DNA of 64,000 nucleotides from NCBI GenBank assembly GCA_023664385.1, contig JAMPFU010000003.1:78538-142537 (forward strand), given 5' to 3'. Position numbers and translations under genes: made by a program. Below, one piece after another: positions 53,472-62,404 of the stretch. Source of the DNA: Clostridium sp. (GTDB lineage: Bacteria; Bacillota; Clostridia; Lachnospirales; Lachnospiraceae). A model generated the notes under the pieces. The model was not told the origin of the DNA. It made no database searches and saw only the letters and a list, made by a program, of their open reading frames with translations. Positions within the stretch are counted from its first letter, which is position 1; each line of letters begins with the position of its first letter.

Positions 53472-54722
53472 TTAATCCCTCTTAAACACATCTCTTGTAT
53501 AAACCTTTTCTCTTACATCGTCAAGTTCAGCATCATAACGGTTTGCTATAATTGCATTACATTTAACTTTAAATTCATTTAGGTTATTCACAACCTCTGA
53601 ACCAAAAAAGGTTGTCCCGTCAGGCAAAGTCGGCTCATAAACTATTACCGTTGCTCCTTTTGCTTTGACCCGCTTCATAACACCCTGTATAGAAGACTGA
53701 CGAAAATTATCCGAATTTGACTTCATCGTAAGACGATAGACGCCTATAACAACCTCTTTCTCGCTTTCTTGATCCCAAGAACTGTTTGCGCTATAATATC
53801 CTGCTTTTTCCAATACACGGTCTGCAATAAAATCCTTTCTCGTCCTATTACTCTCAACAATAGCAGACATCATATTTTGAGGCACATTATCATAATTCGC
53901 TAATAACTGTTTCGTGTCCTTTGGAAGACAATATCCTCCATATCCAAAGCTTGGGTTATTGTAATGTGAGCCAATTCTAGGATCAAGGCATACTCCCTTA
54001 ATTACTGCTTCCGTATTTAATCCCTTCATTTCGGCATAAGTATCAAGCTCATTAAAATACGATACCCTGAGTGCAAGATAGGTATTAGCAAAAAGTTTTA
54101 CTGCCTCCGCCTCTGTAAATCCCATAAATAATGTATCAATATTCTCTTTAAGGGCGCCCTCCTGTAAAAGTGCGGCAAACGTGTGTGCTGCAAGTGTGAG
54201 ATTTTCGTCGGCTTCATCAGTACCCACAATAATTCTGCTTGGATATAAATTATCATAAAGCGCCTTTGACTCTCTTAAAAACTCAGGACTGAAAATAATA
54301 TTCGATGTGTTATATTTCTTCCTTACAGAAACCGTATACCCAACCGGAATTGTTGATTTTATAACCATAACAGCATTTGGATTTACCTTTAAAACCAACT
54401 CAATTACAGCCTCAACAGCGGACGTATCAAAGAAATTTTTATGACTATCATAATTTGTAGGTGTAGCTATAACAACAAAATCAGCATTCGCATATGCGCT
54501 CTCCGCATCTAAGGTTGCCGTGAGCCTAAGCTCTTTTTCCAAAAGGAATTTTTCAATATACTCATCCTCTATAGGACTTTTTCGGTTGTTAATCATATCA
54601 ACCTTTTCTTTAATTACATCAACCGCAATTACCTCATGATGCTGCGACAGTAGTGTAGCAATAGAAAGTCCTACATAGCCTGTGCCTGCAACAGCAATTT
54701 TTATGTTTTCAAAGTTATTCAT
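53472..54722 (-). CDS. ugd: UDP-glucose 6-dehydrogenase
   Basis: 416 residues. NAD-binding [19 protein letters not shown], the catalytic Cys in [36 protein letters not shown], and the C-terminal [21 protein letters not shown] are typical of Ugd/TuaD. It makes UDP-glucuronate for acidic polysaccharide. GGAGGGC precedes the ATG. The middle helix [20 protein letters not shown] is intact. With 52472 it forms a UDP-uronic acid pair. Confidence 0.96.
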   Translation of the reverse strand: MNNFENIKIAVAGTGYVGLSIATLLSQHHEVIAVDVIKEKVDMINNRKSPIEDEYIEKFLLEKELRLTATLDAESAYANADFVVIATPTNYDSHKNFFDTSAVEAVIELVLKVNPNAVMVIKSTIPVGYTVSVRKKYNTSNIIFSPEFLRESKALYDNLYPSRIIVGTDEADENLTLAAHTFAALLQEGALKENIDTLFMGFTEAEAVKLFANTYLALRVSYFNELDTYAEMKGLNTEAVIKGVCLDPRIGSHYNNPSFGYGGYCLPKDTKQLLANYDNVPQNMMSAIVESNRTRKDFIADRVLEKAGYYSANSSWDQESEKEVVIGVYRLTMKSNSDNFRQSSIQGVMKRVKAKGATVIVYEPTLPDGTTFFGSEVVNNLNEFKVKCNAIIANRYDAELDDVREKVYTRDVFKRD

Positions 54723-54805
54723 TATTTTGCCCTCCCCATGTTAAAACCTTAACATATTTTTATATAAATTTCATAATTTTACAACACATGCCTGCCATTT
54801 ATACA

Positions 54806-55667
54806 TCAAAACATTATCTCCATTGTTTCGACATTATCTTCTAAATTCTTCATTCTCCAATATATCATAATTTTACCATGATCAACCTTGGGAATTGTAT
54901 TTTCCCTGTTTTTACTATAATCTTGCAACATCAGCTTAGAAGATGTCTTATATTCTGCGCCTTCGTCATCAACCTGTTCAAAAACAACTTTAAATTCCAT
55001 ATCAGAATTATCACTGGCTGCAATTTTTATAATGCACTCATCTTTATTTACCCAGTTTATCCCATATAATCTTGGTGTTTCATTTTGCATTTTCTCGCAG
55101 AAGGAATTATAAAAGTATATATTCTTATCTACAGTTTCATTGCTAAATACATCACAGAGTATTCTGGTAAATTTTTCAGCTCCCCGACTATTTAAATGTC
55201 CCATATCATAAAAGTCATCTGCATACAATTCCAAATATTCTTTTTTTATAAGATTAAAATCATAAATTGGAATTGCATATTCATCTGCGAGTGCTTGAAC
55301 AGAAGCTAAATAAGTGTCATATCCTCCTTCTATAGATAACAATTCTATTTCATATATTGGCGATATAAACAATTTTAAATTTATCTCATGCTCATTGCAA
55401 TACTCAATTATTTTTTTTGATATTTTTCTGCGTCACCCGTCACGCACATATCAAGTTTGTCTCGTGTTGATGTATAAATAAACTCCTCCATTATTCTTGT
55501 AGAATACCAAAAAATGTATCAACATCCTCCTGAGCGTAAAAACTTTTCCACATAATGCGTAGAGCATAGTCAGACTCTTGGTATATATTATTTCGCCAAA
55601 ATAAGTAATCATTAATACAATATAATGCAGATTCCTCTGCATATAGAAATAATAAAATATACATCAT
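54806..55667 (-). pseudogene. Broken SGNH-like hydrolase/acyltransferase gene
   Basis: Three minus-strand frames follow each other: about 58 residues from ATG 55667 to 55491 (ending FFGILQE), then 27 residues from ATG 55491 (MEEFIYTSTRDKLDM...EKYQKK), then the long 3' frame (188 residues from TTG 55372). The middle frame runs into the last if a run of eight T (55411-55418, plus strand) had nine: KYQKK then IIEYCNEHEINLKLFISPIYE. The 3' part has YDFNLIKKEYLELYADDFYDMGHLNSRGAEKF, the Asp/His end motif of SGNH enzymes. It was probably an O-acyl or related sugar-modifying enzyme. A sequencing slip at the homopolymer is possible for one of the two breaks. Confidence 0.65.
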
Positions 55668-55708
55668 CTAATCATTTCATACTTAATGATTAGAATTCTC
55701 CTTCACAT

Positions 55709-56254
55709 CTATTCTCTATTTTCATACCAGATCAAATCCTCATGAAAATCTTGTATCTGCAATTCATCCCATATTATAACATTCACAGAACGTTTATCAT
55801 AGCAATATTCCAATATTTGTGAAATATCCGTTTCAATTTTAAAAATATCATCTGATTTAACATATAATTCAGAATTAAAAATACATCTTCCGCTTAACAC
55901 AATTGACAACAAAACCCCCATTGTAATAAAAAATTTCTTTAGTTTTTCGGTGCAATTTATAAGTAAAGTTAAACCATAAGCAATTACTAAAAAAATAGGC
56001 ATTAAATAAAATAATTTAATATAATATACATCTAACTGCATGTTGATTTTTTCCAGTATACGTTGTCCCAATATAACTGCCAGTGGATTAAATATAAATA
56101 ATAAAACTATTATAGTATAAATACAAATAATTTTATTATGTTTCTTATTTTCAAAAATCAATATTAAAACAAGGCAGAAAAAAAACAATCCTTCAAAGGC
56201 GGAATTTTCCCAATACAAATCAACTATATTTTTTATAAACTGCCAAGCGTCCAT
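55709..56254 (-). CDS. Truncated copy of the C-terminal half of a split DUF6077-like protein
   Basis: 181 residues, clearly homologous to the first about 175 residues of the gene at 57366: same KN.L.LYW start, YTI-LLIFNPLAV..., YYIKLFYLMPIFLVIAYGLTLL and GRCIFNSELYVK segments. About four TM helices. It stops right after the strand before the AVYLRQ region of the paralogue, so it lacks the soluble part and the hydrolase domain. GAGG lies seven bases before the ATG and the preceding gene's last codons contain it. It could be a working short form or a decayed copy. Confidence 0.78.
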   Translation of the reverse strand: MDAWQFIKNIVDLYWENSAFEGLFFFCLVLILIFENKKHNKIICIYTIIVLLFIFNPLAVILGQRILEKINMQLDVYYIKLFYLMPIFLVIAYGLTLLINCTEKLKKFFITMGVLLSIVLSGRCIFNSELYVKSDDIFKIETDISQILEYCYDKRSVNVIIWDELQIQDFHEDLIWYENRE

Positions 56255-56258
56255 TATA

Positions 56259-57296
56259 TCACCTCAAAAAAAGCATCAATTGAACAATAGGTAAAATGCA
56301 ATATGCAGAAAAAAAAGTTATTATAACCCTTTTTTTCTTATATACAAACAATAAAATCAATACAATAGAACTCATAATCAGCATTGCTACAGCACCCCAT
56401 GCACTAAGAGAACAAGCAGATATAGAAAAAGTTATTCCCCACATAATGTCATATGTATTTATATTAAATTTATCCATATTAGGAATTAATGCTATAAAAA
56501 GTGGTATAATTATCAAAAAAACAATATTATGTCCTTGCCATAAGTTTAATAATAATGCTACTGTAGGTGAATATGAGGAAAAACCACCAAATAAATACAA
56601 TACTGCTAAAATCAATAAAAAAATCAATCTATTTTCCCGTTTATCAAACAGCTTTACCACAAGTAAATAATATATCATATATGCTATTACAGTGAAAAAC
56701 GCAGGAATTACTGTATAAATTATTGTTGCCGTATCCAGCCCTGATGCTATAGACAAAAAAGCTATATAAATCGGCCATGTAATCATTGTATTTTGGGCAT
56801 TTCCCAAAATCAAGCCTGCTAAATCGACGTTATATATTTTACTTTCTTTCAAACTATCTAAAAAAAGCACTATATTATGATATTCATCCGAAAGCTCATT
56901 TACAGATTCATTAAAAAAAATAAAATACATTTGTATGAATACTACACCTACAAGCATAGTCAAATATAAAATTTCATATAGACTAAATTTATCAAGTTTT
57001 ATATTAAATTTTATTTTTTTCTTAGTAATAAAAATTTCAAATAAAAATATAATGATCGAGAAAGCAATTATACAAGTAAAAAAAATATATATTAGGTGGA
57101 TAATATTCAAATTGAAAATTAAGACCGGTAAACAACAAATCCAAAAAAAAGACATTAGTATAACTTGTCCCTTAACAATCCTCATGCAAATGCTATATAA
57201 AGTTATATTATATTCATCATACACAACTGTGTCTCCAAATAAATATGATACAAATAGTAACATAAATATAAGCAGAAAGAATTTAAGAAATAACAT
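56259..57296 (-). CDS. N-terminal half of a split DUF6077-like membrane protein, copy 2
   Basis: 345 residues from ATG 57296 (MLFLKFFLL, matching MFFLKIS in copy 1; the frame opens earlier at TTG 57314). About nine TM helices. The loop after TM4 carries ELSDEYHNIVLFLDSL and ITWPIYIAFLSIASGLDTATIIYTVIPAFF, then LLNLWQGHNIVFLIIIPLFIALIP, as in DUF6077 proteins. It stops in a TM helix (IVQLMLFLR) and the second half begins four bases later as 55709. The acidic pair in the loop recalls GT-C glycosyltransferases; function is not proven. Confidence 0.75.
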   Translation of the reverse strand: MLFLKFFLLIFMLLFVSYLFGDTVVYDEYNITLYSICMRIVKGQVILMSFFWICCLPVLIFNLNIIHLIYIFFTCIIAFSIIIFLFEIFITKKKIKFNIKLDKFSLYEILYLTMLVGVVFIQMYFIFFNESVNELSDEYHNIVLFLDSLKESKIYNVDLAGLILGNAQNTMITWPIYIAFLSIASGLDTATIIYTVIPAFFTVIAYMIYYLLVVKLFDKRENRLIFLLILAVLYLFGGFSSYSPTVALLLNLWQGHNIVFLIIIPLFIALIPNMDKFNINTYDIMWGITFSISACSLSAWGAVAMLIMSSIVLILLFVYKKKRVIITFFSAYCILPIVQLMLFLR

Positions 57297-57365
57297 TTCC
57301 ACCATCCTCAACAAAATAATTTATAATTTCCATAATACATTTTCTTCCCTGAAAAATATATTTAT

Positions 57366-58895
57366 TTAATATAATCCAAAAACATTAGGAGCTGTTGCAT
57401 AATCATATACAACAACATTTTTTTTCTTGAAAAAATCTGCCAAATCTTTTGTCGAAAGACGTTCCCCTGACATCATCCAATCAGGTGCATCAAAAAAAGC
57501 ATAGTCAGGTTCTATAAAATCATAAAAAGCTTCAGGTAAAGAATTGTATCCATGATATCCAACTTGTACATATTTCGCTTTCAAGTCATATTTATATTGT
57601 TCAATCAAATAATTTGCTATGTACTCTGAATTACAATCGGAACAAAAAAGCACGCTGTCATCATTAGTTTCAATTTTAAACACTAACGAAGCATTATCTA
57701 AAATATTATTTTGTTTTAACATATTATCATCAAATACATTCAAAAAAGTAATAATCATATCTTTATATTGTAATTTCTGACTTGCTTCTGCATGATAAAC
57801 AATATCTAAATCTTCAGTAACTTCATTATATTTTTCATAACACTTAATATTATCCCATTCTCTTGCAATATCATGATATATTTCTGAATCTATGAATACA
57901 TCATATATTTTTTTTATCTCAATTCCTTGTGGATTTTCACATATTTTATTAAATGCCCCTATATGATCAGCATGATAATTAGTTAATATCCATGTATCAA
58001 CTATACCACCTTTTTGATCAATAATTTTCCTCACATAGCTCTCATTAGCTTCCCATCCTCCATCTATTACAATTAAAGTCCCATCGTCCGTATTTTGTAT
58101 CGTATAAAACATTCCTCTTTTATAGGAACTTTCAGCGTACTGTGTTAGAATCCACTTTGGCATCATAAATACTGCATATTGCTCAGTCAAACCATACAAT
58201 TCGCAACCTGCCTTTTGATAGGAATTTATTGTATTACCAATATTTTTACATACAATGAAATCGACATCATGTTCCATTGCATATCTTATGACTGTCTCTA
58301 CATCCTGTGTATCACTTTCAAGCTTATAACTAATGGTACTTTGTCCATATCTGCCAAATGGTAATGAATATTTTGAATCAATCTGCCTAAGATAAACAGC
58401 CAAATCAACCGGTACCATAATTGAAACAATGTCATCAGATTCCAAAAACATATCATTTATTTGCATTACATCAACAGGCACTTTGTTAAAATTATTGGCT
58501 TTAACAAACCATTTCTCGCCATATACGCAATTCCCGCTAATTGCTATAATCACAAGCATACATACTGTAAAGCAAGCTTTTCTCCACCCTGACAAATTTC
58601 CTAATATCAGTACAAGACCATATGCTATAACAAAAAAAACAGGAATCACACAAAACAGCCTTGAATAATAAGCATATATCTTTTCATCTCCAAACAATTT
58701 TTTACATAAAAAAACCATTACAGGATTAAATATAATAATAAGCATACATACCGTATACCACGCCCAATTTATTTTCTTTATTCTATTGCGTTCAAATATA
58801 ACAATTACAATAAGTGCTAAATAAAAAAGCACCTGTATCCCATAATCTCCCCAATAAATCTTTAATAAGTTTTTAAAAAAATCAATATATCCCAT
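57366..58895 (-). CDS. C-terminal half of split DUF6077-like protein fused to metallo-beta-lactamase-fold domain
   Basis: 509 residues. Four TM helices (about 1-150) and a soluble part with VDLAVYLRQIDSKYSLPFGRYG and DVETVIRYAMEHDVDFIVCKNIG finish the DUF6077-like protein. From about residue 265 a metallo-beta-lactamase fold follows: LIVIDGGWEANE, the metal motif TNYHADHIGAF (HxxDH form HADH), SVLFCSDCNSEY (Asp) and YVQVGYHGYNSLPE (His), close to the ComEC-type hydrolase domain. The gene follows 58901 by five bases with its ribosome-binding site in the end of that gene. Joining these two parts is unusual; the hydrolase is probably on the outer face if topology holds. Confidence 0.82.
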   Translation of the reverse strand: MGYIDFFKNLLKIYWGDYGIQVLFYLALIVIVIFERNRIKKINWAWYTVCMLIIIFNPVMVFLCKKLFGDEKIYAYYSRLFCVIPVFFVIAYGLVLILGNLSGWRKACFTVCMLVIIAISGNCVYGEKWFVKANNFNKVPVDVMQINDMFLESDDIVSIMVPVDLAVYLRQIDSKYSLPFGRYGQSTISYKLESDTQDVETVIRYAMEHDVDFIVCKNIGNTINSYQKAGCELYGLTEQYAVFMMPKWILTQYAESSYKRGMFYTIQNTDDGTLIVIDGGWEANESYVRKIIDQKGGIVDTWILTNYHADHIGAFNKICENPQGIEIKKIYDVFIDSEIYHDIAREWDNIKCYEKYNEVTEDLDIVYHAEASQKLQYKDMIITFLNVFDDNMLKQNNILDNASLVFKIETNDDSVLFCSDCNSEYIANYLIEQYKYDLKAKYVQVGYHGYNSLPEAFYDFIEPDYAFFDAPDWMMSGERLSTKDLADFFKKKNVVVYDYATAPNVFGLY

Positions 58896-58900
58896 ACTAT

Positions 58901-59944
58901 TTACCTCAAAACAAGATACAATATCAATTGTATACTTGGAAAAAAGCTACAAATAATTGCATACCATATCCCACTCAGCCGTTTATTATAGACAGACATG
59001 GCAATACTCATGGCAACACAAACACAAATTATCATCCCGGAACCCATAACTGTAGTACAACAAGCAGCAGCCGAAACAACAAGCAAATAAATAATATTTT
59101 GTTTTTTTACCTTATCATTGTAAATATTAGGTAAATACGCAATCAGAAAAGGTATAATTATCGTTGAAACTATCGCTTTTCCTTGCCACAAAGCCACCAA
59201 CAATCTAAACGTCAGGGAATAATCTGAATATAAACCAAAAATATTTAACATAGAGACAATACATAAAAAAATCAACCGATCTTCACTCTTATTAAACAAT
59301 TTTTTAGCCATCAAATAATAAACAATATATGCGATTAACAAAAAAAACATCGGCATAATGGTATGAGCTATTACGGTAACATGTACCCCTGTTGTTTTTG
59401 ATAAAAAAGCAATGAAAATTGGCCAGGACGCACAAACTCTTTTTCCATCGAAATCAGCTATTATTTTCCCAGAATTTATATCAGTTATATAAATACCATC
59501 ATTAGTAATAGCATCCAACGATAATGTTATATATGAGTAATCATCATATGAGCTTGTTGTCACATCATAAAACAAAGCAAAATATAATTGTACAAATAAC
59601 AACAAAATAAATAACATAAAATACATCATTTCAAAGCGATTGAACTTTTTGAAATGAGGCTTTAATAAAATGTCTCTTTTCTTTAACACTAGACAAATTG
59701 AAAATATGCAACAACAAATTATTATAAAAGAATAAAAATAAACAAATTGTGTAAATGAACACCTAAAAAGGGTCATTGGTACACATATAATCCAAAATAA
59801 TGCCAAAGACAAAAAAAATCCTATTATGTATTTAGCCAATGGCTCTTTTATATGAATTGTGTCATTAACCGAAATTAAAAGCCCTAATAAAAAAGGAACA
59901 ATAATCAATTCAATAACAAAAATACTTATCTTTAAAAAAAACAT
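58901..59944 (-). CDS. N-terminal half of a split DUF6077-like membrane protein, copy 1
   Basis: 347 residues, nine to ten TM helices. After TM4, SYDDYSYITLSLDAITNDGIY, SWPIFIAFLSKTTGVHVTVIAHTIMPMFF and LLVALWQGKAIVSTIIIPFLIAYLP follow the DUF6077 pattern. It ends within the membrane region (IQLILYLVLR), where a single-chain homologue would continue; the continuation is the next gene. Its ATG shares one base with the stop of the methyltransferase gene (TAATG). It follows a GtrB-like transferase and a methyltransferase, so a role in adding Und-P-linked sugars is possible, by inference. Confidence 0.76.
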   Translation of the reverse strand: MFFLKISIFVIELIIVPFLLGLLISVNDTIHIKEPLAKYIIGFFLSLALFWIICVPMTLFRCSFTQFVYFYSFIIICCCIFSICLVLKKRDILLKPHFKKFNRFEMMYFMLFILLLFVQLYFALFYDVTTSSYDDYSYITLSLDAITNDGIYITDINSGKIIADFDGKRVCASWPIFIAFLSKTTGVHVTVIAHTIMPMFFLLIAYIVYYLMAKKLFNKSEDRLIFLCIVSMLNIFGLYSDYSLTFRLLVALWQGKAIVSTIIIPFLIAYLPNIYNDKVKKQNIIYLLVVSAAACCTTVMGSGMIICVCVAMSIAMSVYNKRLSGIWYAIICSFFPSIQLILYLVLR

Positions 59945-60660
59945 TAAACCCCTTCTCTGTTCTTGTCATATATACATACCCAATCGCCCTCTAAACTAAA
60001 ATACCTGCCGCCTGCCAATCCACCTTCTTTTAAAAAGCTTTTGAATCTATACATATATGGGCAAAAATTAACATGTAAATCCGGTGTATACTTATATTCT
60101 CTTTGACGCGGCATAACAATAATTAACCTTTTCCCCGTAACTCTGAGTAGCTCGCTAATTGCTTTTCTGTAATCCCTTATATGCTCTAATGCGTGTGTGC
60201 ATATTACTGTGTCAAATTTACTGTCTTCAAATGGCAAATCAAGCAATGAGCCTTTAATGGCACAGCCTCTTTTTTTATTTTTATCATCAGGCGCAACATC
60301 AACACCTACTGCTTCATACCCTTTATTAATCAGCCGGTTCAACATATAACCCCTTCCACATGCAGCATCTAAAACAGTGTGTCCCTTAATATGAGATAAA
60401 ATATACCGGACACCCGCCTGATTCAAATCCGTCATACGCTTTTTATTAATTGGCGCATCTGCAATAAGCTCATAATAATGGTTGATTTCTTCATCTGTCA
60501 GGTTAGGATATTTATCCTTAAATTCCATAATATATTTCGTGTATTTGCCATATGCAAACCATATAATTAAATACATAAACCATCTACATTCCCTCATGAT
60601 TGGAAATAACAGGTTTTCTAAAATCCAATTAACCTTTACGGTTATGTTTCTACTAAGCAT
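59944..60660 (-). CDS. Class I SAM-dependent methyltransferase 1
   Basis: 238 residues from ATG 60660; GGAGGAG is nine bases upstream. The N-terminal 40 residues are hydrophobic (NLLFPIMRECRWFMYLIIWFAYG), suggesting membrane contact. The Methyltransf_11 core has HTVLDAACGRGYMLNRL (SAM loop), AVGVDVAP, LPFEDSKFDTVICTHALEHI and LLRVTGKRLIIVMP. The target is probably a sugar or lipid-linked intermediate. Start overlaps the stop of the GtrB-like gene by eight bases. Confidence 0.9.
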   Translation of the reverse strand: MLSRNITVKVNWILENLLFPIMRECRWFMYLIIWFAYGKYTKYIMEFKDKYPNLTDEEINHYYELIADAPINKKRMTDLNQAGVRYILSHIKGHTVLDAACGRGYMLNRLINKGYEAVGVDVAPDDKNKKRGCAIKGSLLDLPFEDSKFDTVICTHALEHIRDYRKAISELLRVTGKRLIIVMPRQREYKYTPDLHVNFCPYMYRFKSFLKEGGLAGGRYFSLEGDWVCIYDKNREGV

Positions 60661-61615
60661 TTTTAGTATCTCCTCCATTATTTTTTGAACTTACATGCTC
60701 TTTAACCAAATATACCGGTCTTGCTTTTGTTTCTTTAAAGATTTTTGACAGATATGCCCCAACTATTCCTATACAACTAAGCTGTACTCCTCCCAAAAAC
60801 AATATGACACATACCATAAATGCATATCCTTCCACATCGATTCCTACAAATAACTTTTGTATAATCATATATAATATTACAATCAAAGATATCATGCATG
60901 TTACTATACCGGCAAGTGATGAAATAACTAACGGGAATGTGGAAAATGATAATATTCCGTCTATTGCATAGGAAAAAAGCTTAAAAAATGACCATTTTGT
61001 TTTCCCATTCTCCCTCGCAACATTCTCATAACTAATCCACTTTGTATTGTATCCTACCCATGCAAAAAGACCCTTTGAAAAACGGGATGTCTCAGGTAAC
61101 TGGGCAATCGAATCATTCATGCTTTTTTTCATTATTCTAAAGTCTCTCGCCCCATCAGGTATGTGTATTTCTGTTACTTTATTAACTATTTTATAAAACA
61201 ATTTAGAAAACCACGAACGGAGAAAAGGCTCGCCCTTCCGGTTTACTCTTCTTGCCGCTATACAGTCTACAGTATCATCATCAAACCCATCCAGCATGTC
61301 CTTTATTAATTCTGGCGGATCCTGTAAGTCTGCATCCATTATAGCCACATAATCAGAATCCTCACTAACATTCCGCATACCCGCAAGCATTGCCGCCTCC
61401 TTGCCAAAATTACGAGTCAATGTTATATAACTTACATTATTATATTTTTCATTAAGCTCAATTAAACGTTTCACTGTATCGTCACTGCTTCCGTCATCGA
61501 CAAAAAGCATTTCATTTTCAATGCCAATTTCATTTAAAATACAATTAATTCTGTCATAAAAAACATTTATATTTTTAGATTCATTATAACACGGTACAAT
61601 AACAGTTAATTTCAC
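60653..61615 (-). CDS. GtrB/DPM1-like polyprenyl-phosphate glycosyltransferase
   Basis: 320 residues. GT2 domain: LTVIVPCYNESKNI, FVDDGSSDDT, RNFGKEAAMLAGM, DADLQDPPELI and ARDFRIM, then two C-terminal TM helices (about 225-255 and 265-290) and KARPVYLVKE. It makes undecaprenyl-phosphate-sugar from a UDP- or GDP-sugar. The product is normally used by a membrane GT-C enzyme, which fits the DUF6077-like proteins downstream. Confidence 0.94.
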   Translation of the reverse strand: MKLTVIVPCYNESKNINVFYDRINCILNEIGIENEMLFVDDGSSDDTVKRLIELNEKYNNVSYITLTRNFGKEAAMLAGMRNVSEDSDYVAIMDADLQDPPELIKDMLDGFDDDTVDCIAARRVNRKGEPFLRSWFSKLFYKIVNKVTEIHIPDGARDFRIMKKSMNDSIAQLPETSRFSKGLFAWVGYNTKWISYENVARENGKTKWSFFKLFSYAIDGILSFSTFPLVISSLAGIVTCMISLIVILYMIIQKLFVGIDVEGYAFMVCVILFLGGVQLSCIGIVGAYLSKIFKETKARPVYLVKEHVSSKNNGGDTKNA

Positions 61616-61628
61616 AATACCACCCCAG

Positions 61629-62369
61629 CTATTTTTTCACGGCAACCATTATAATTGATACACCAAACGGAAATCCCTTTTTTCTTAAATGTTTCTTTTC
61701 TGACACAAAAACATTGTAACACAACTTATTTAAAAAGCCAAACTCCCTAGTTTTTCCCATATCATCTTTGTTTATTTTAAATAAGTTTTTAATCTTTCTG
61801 ACTATCCAAATCGGTATGAAAAACCAAAAATTATAGTATGAACACATTTTTATCTTAAAGCCTGCTTTGTGGCACAGGTCTATCAGTTCTTTTTTCACAT
61901 ACCGTCTGTAATGCTTTACCACAACATCATTATATCCCCAAAGGGTCTTAAAGGCAGGCACAGTAATTAACAAATTCCCCTTTGGCTTTAGCATACTATA
62001 TAATGCTTTCACAGCTTCCTTATCATCCTCAATATGCTCCAATAAATCCAAGGCTAAAATATTATCAAAAAAATCATTTTCAAAAGGAAGGTCATCTGGC
62101 AGCGTACCCTGTAGAATTTTGTTCCGTCCCCACTTTTGCCCGCAATAATTCACAGAAATTTCTGACATATCCATTCCATATACATCACCGTACTTTGACA
62201 AAGCCTCCAACATAACCCCCATACCGCATCCTGCATCCAAAATCCTATTATCTTTCTTCGCATGTTTACAGTATCTTGAAAAAACATCCATTATTATTTC
62301 CTTGCGGGCAGCAAACCACCAATGATTATTTTGAATTTTTTTCATTTCAATATATACTTTTTTATTCAT
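61629..62369 (-). CDS. Class I SAM-dependent methyltransferase 2
   Basis: 246 residues from ATG 62369 with GGGGAG upstream; the longer frame to 62414 overlaps the Wzz gene and is less likely. KKIQNNHWWFAARKEIIMDVF is a head found in polysaccharide-cluster methyltransferases. The SAM loop is ILDAGCGMGVMLEAL, then GMDMSEISVNYC, LPFENDFFDNILALDLLEHI and a hydrophobic stretch FWFFIPIWIVRKIKNLF. It lies between wzz and gtrB-like genes. Target unknown. Confidence 0.9.
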   Translation of the reverse strand: MNKKVYIEMKKIQNNHWWFAARKEIIMDVFSRYCKHAKKDNRILDAGCGMGVMLEALSKYGDVYGMDMSEISVNYCGQKWGRNKILQGTLPDDLPFENDFFDNILALDLLEHIEDDKEAVKALYSMLKPKGNLLITVPAFKTLWGYNDVVVKHYRRYVKKELIDLCHKAGFKIKMCSYYNFWFFIPIWIVRKIKNLFKINKDDMGKTREFGFLNKLCYNVFVSEKKHLRKKGFPFGVSIIMVAVKK

Positions 62370-62404
62370 ACACCCACTCCCCACAACGTTTCTTCTCTTT
62401 ATAT

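Noticed and set aside
55451-55642. 63-residue minus-strand frame as a real gene
   Set aside because: It is a third frame over the broken SGNH-like gene; the peptide from the adjacent frame (DYLFWRNNIYQESDYALRIM) looks more protein-like, and no ribosome-binding site precedes the 63-residue frame.
57366-59944. Frameshift splitting one DUF6077-like gene
   Set aside because: The same split, with stop, ribosome-binding site and start in the same order, occurs in both tandem copies, so it is an old gene boundary.
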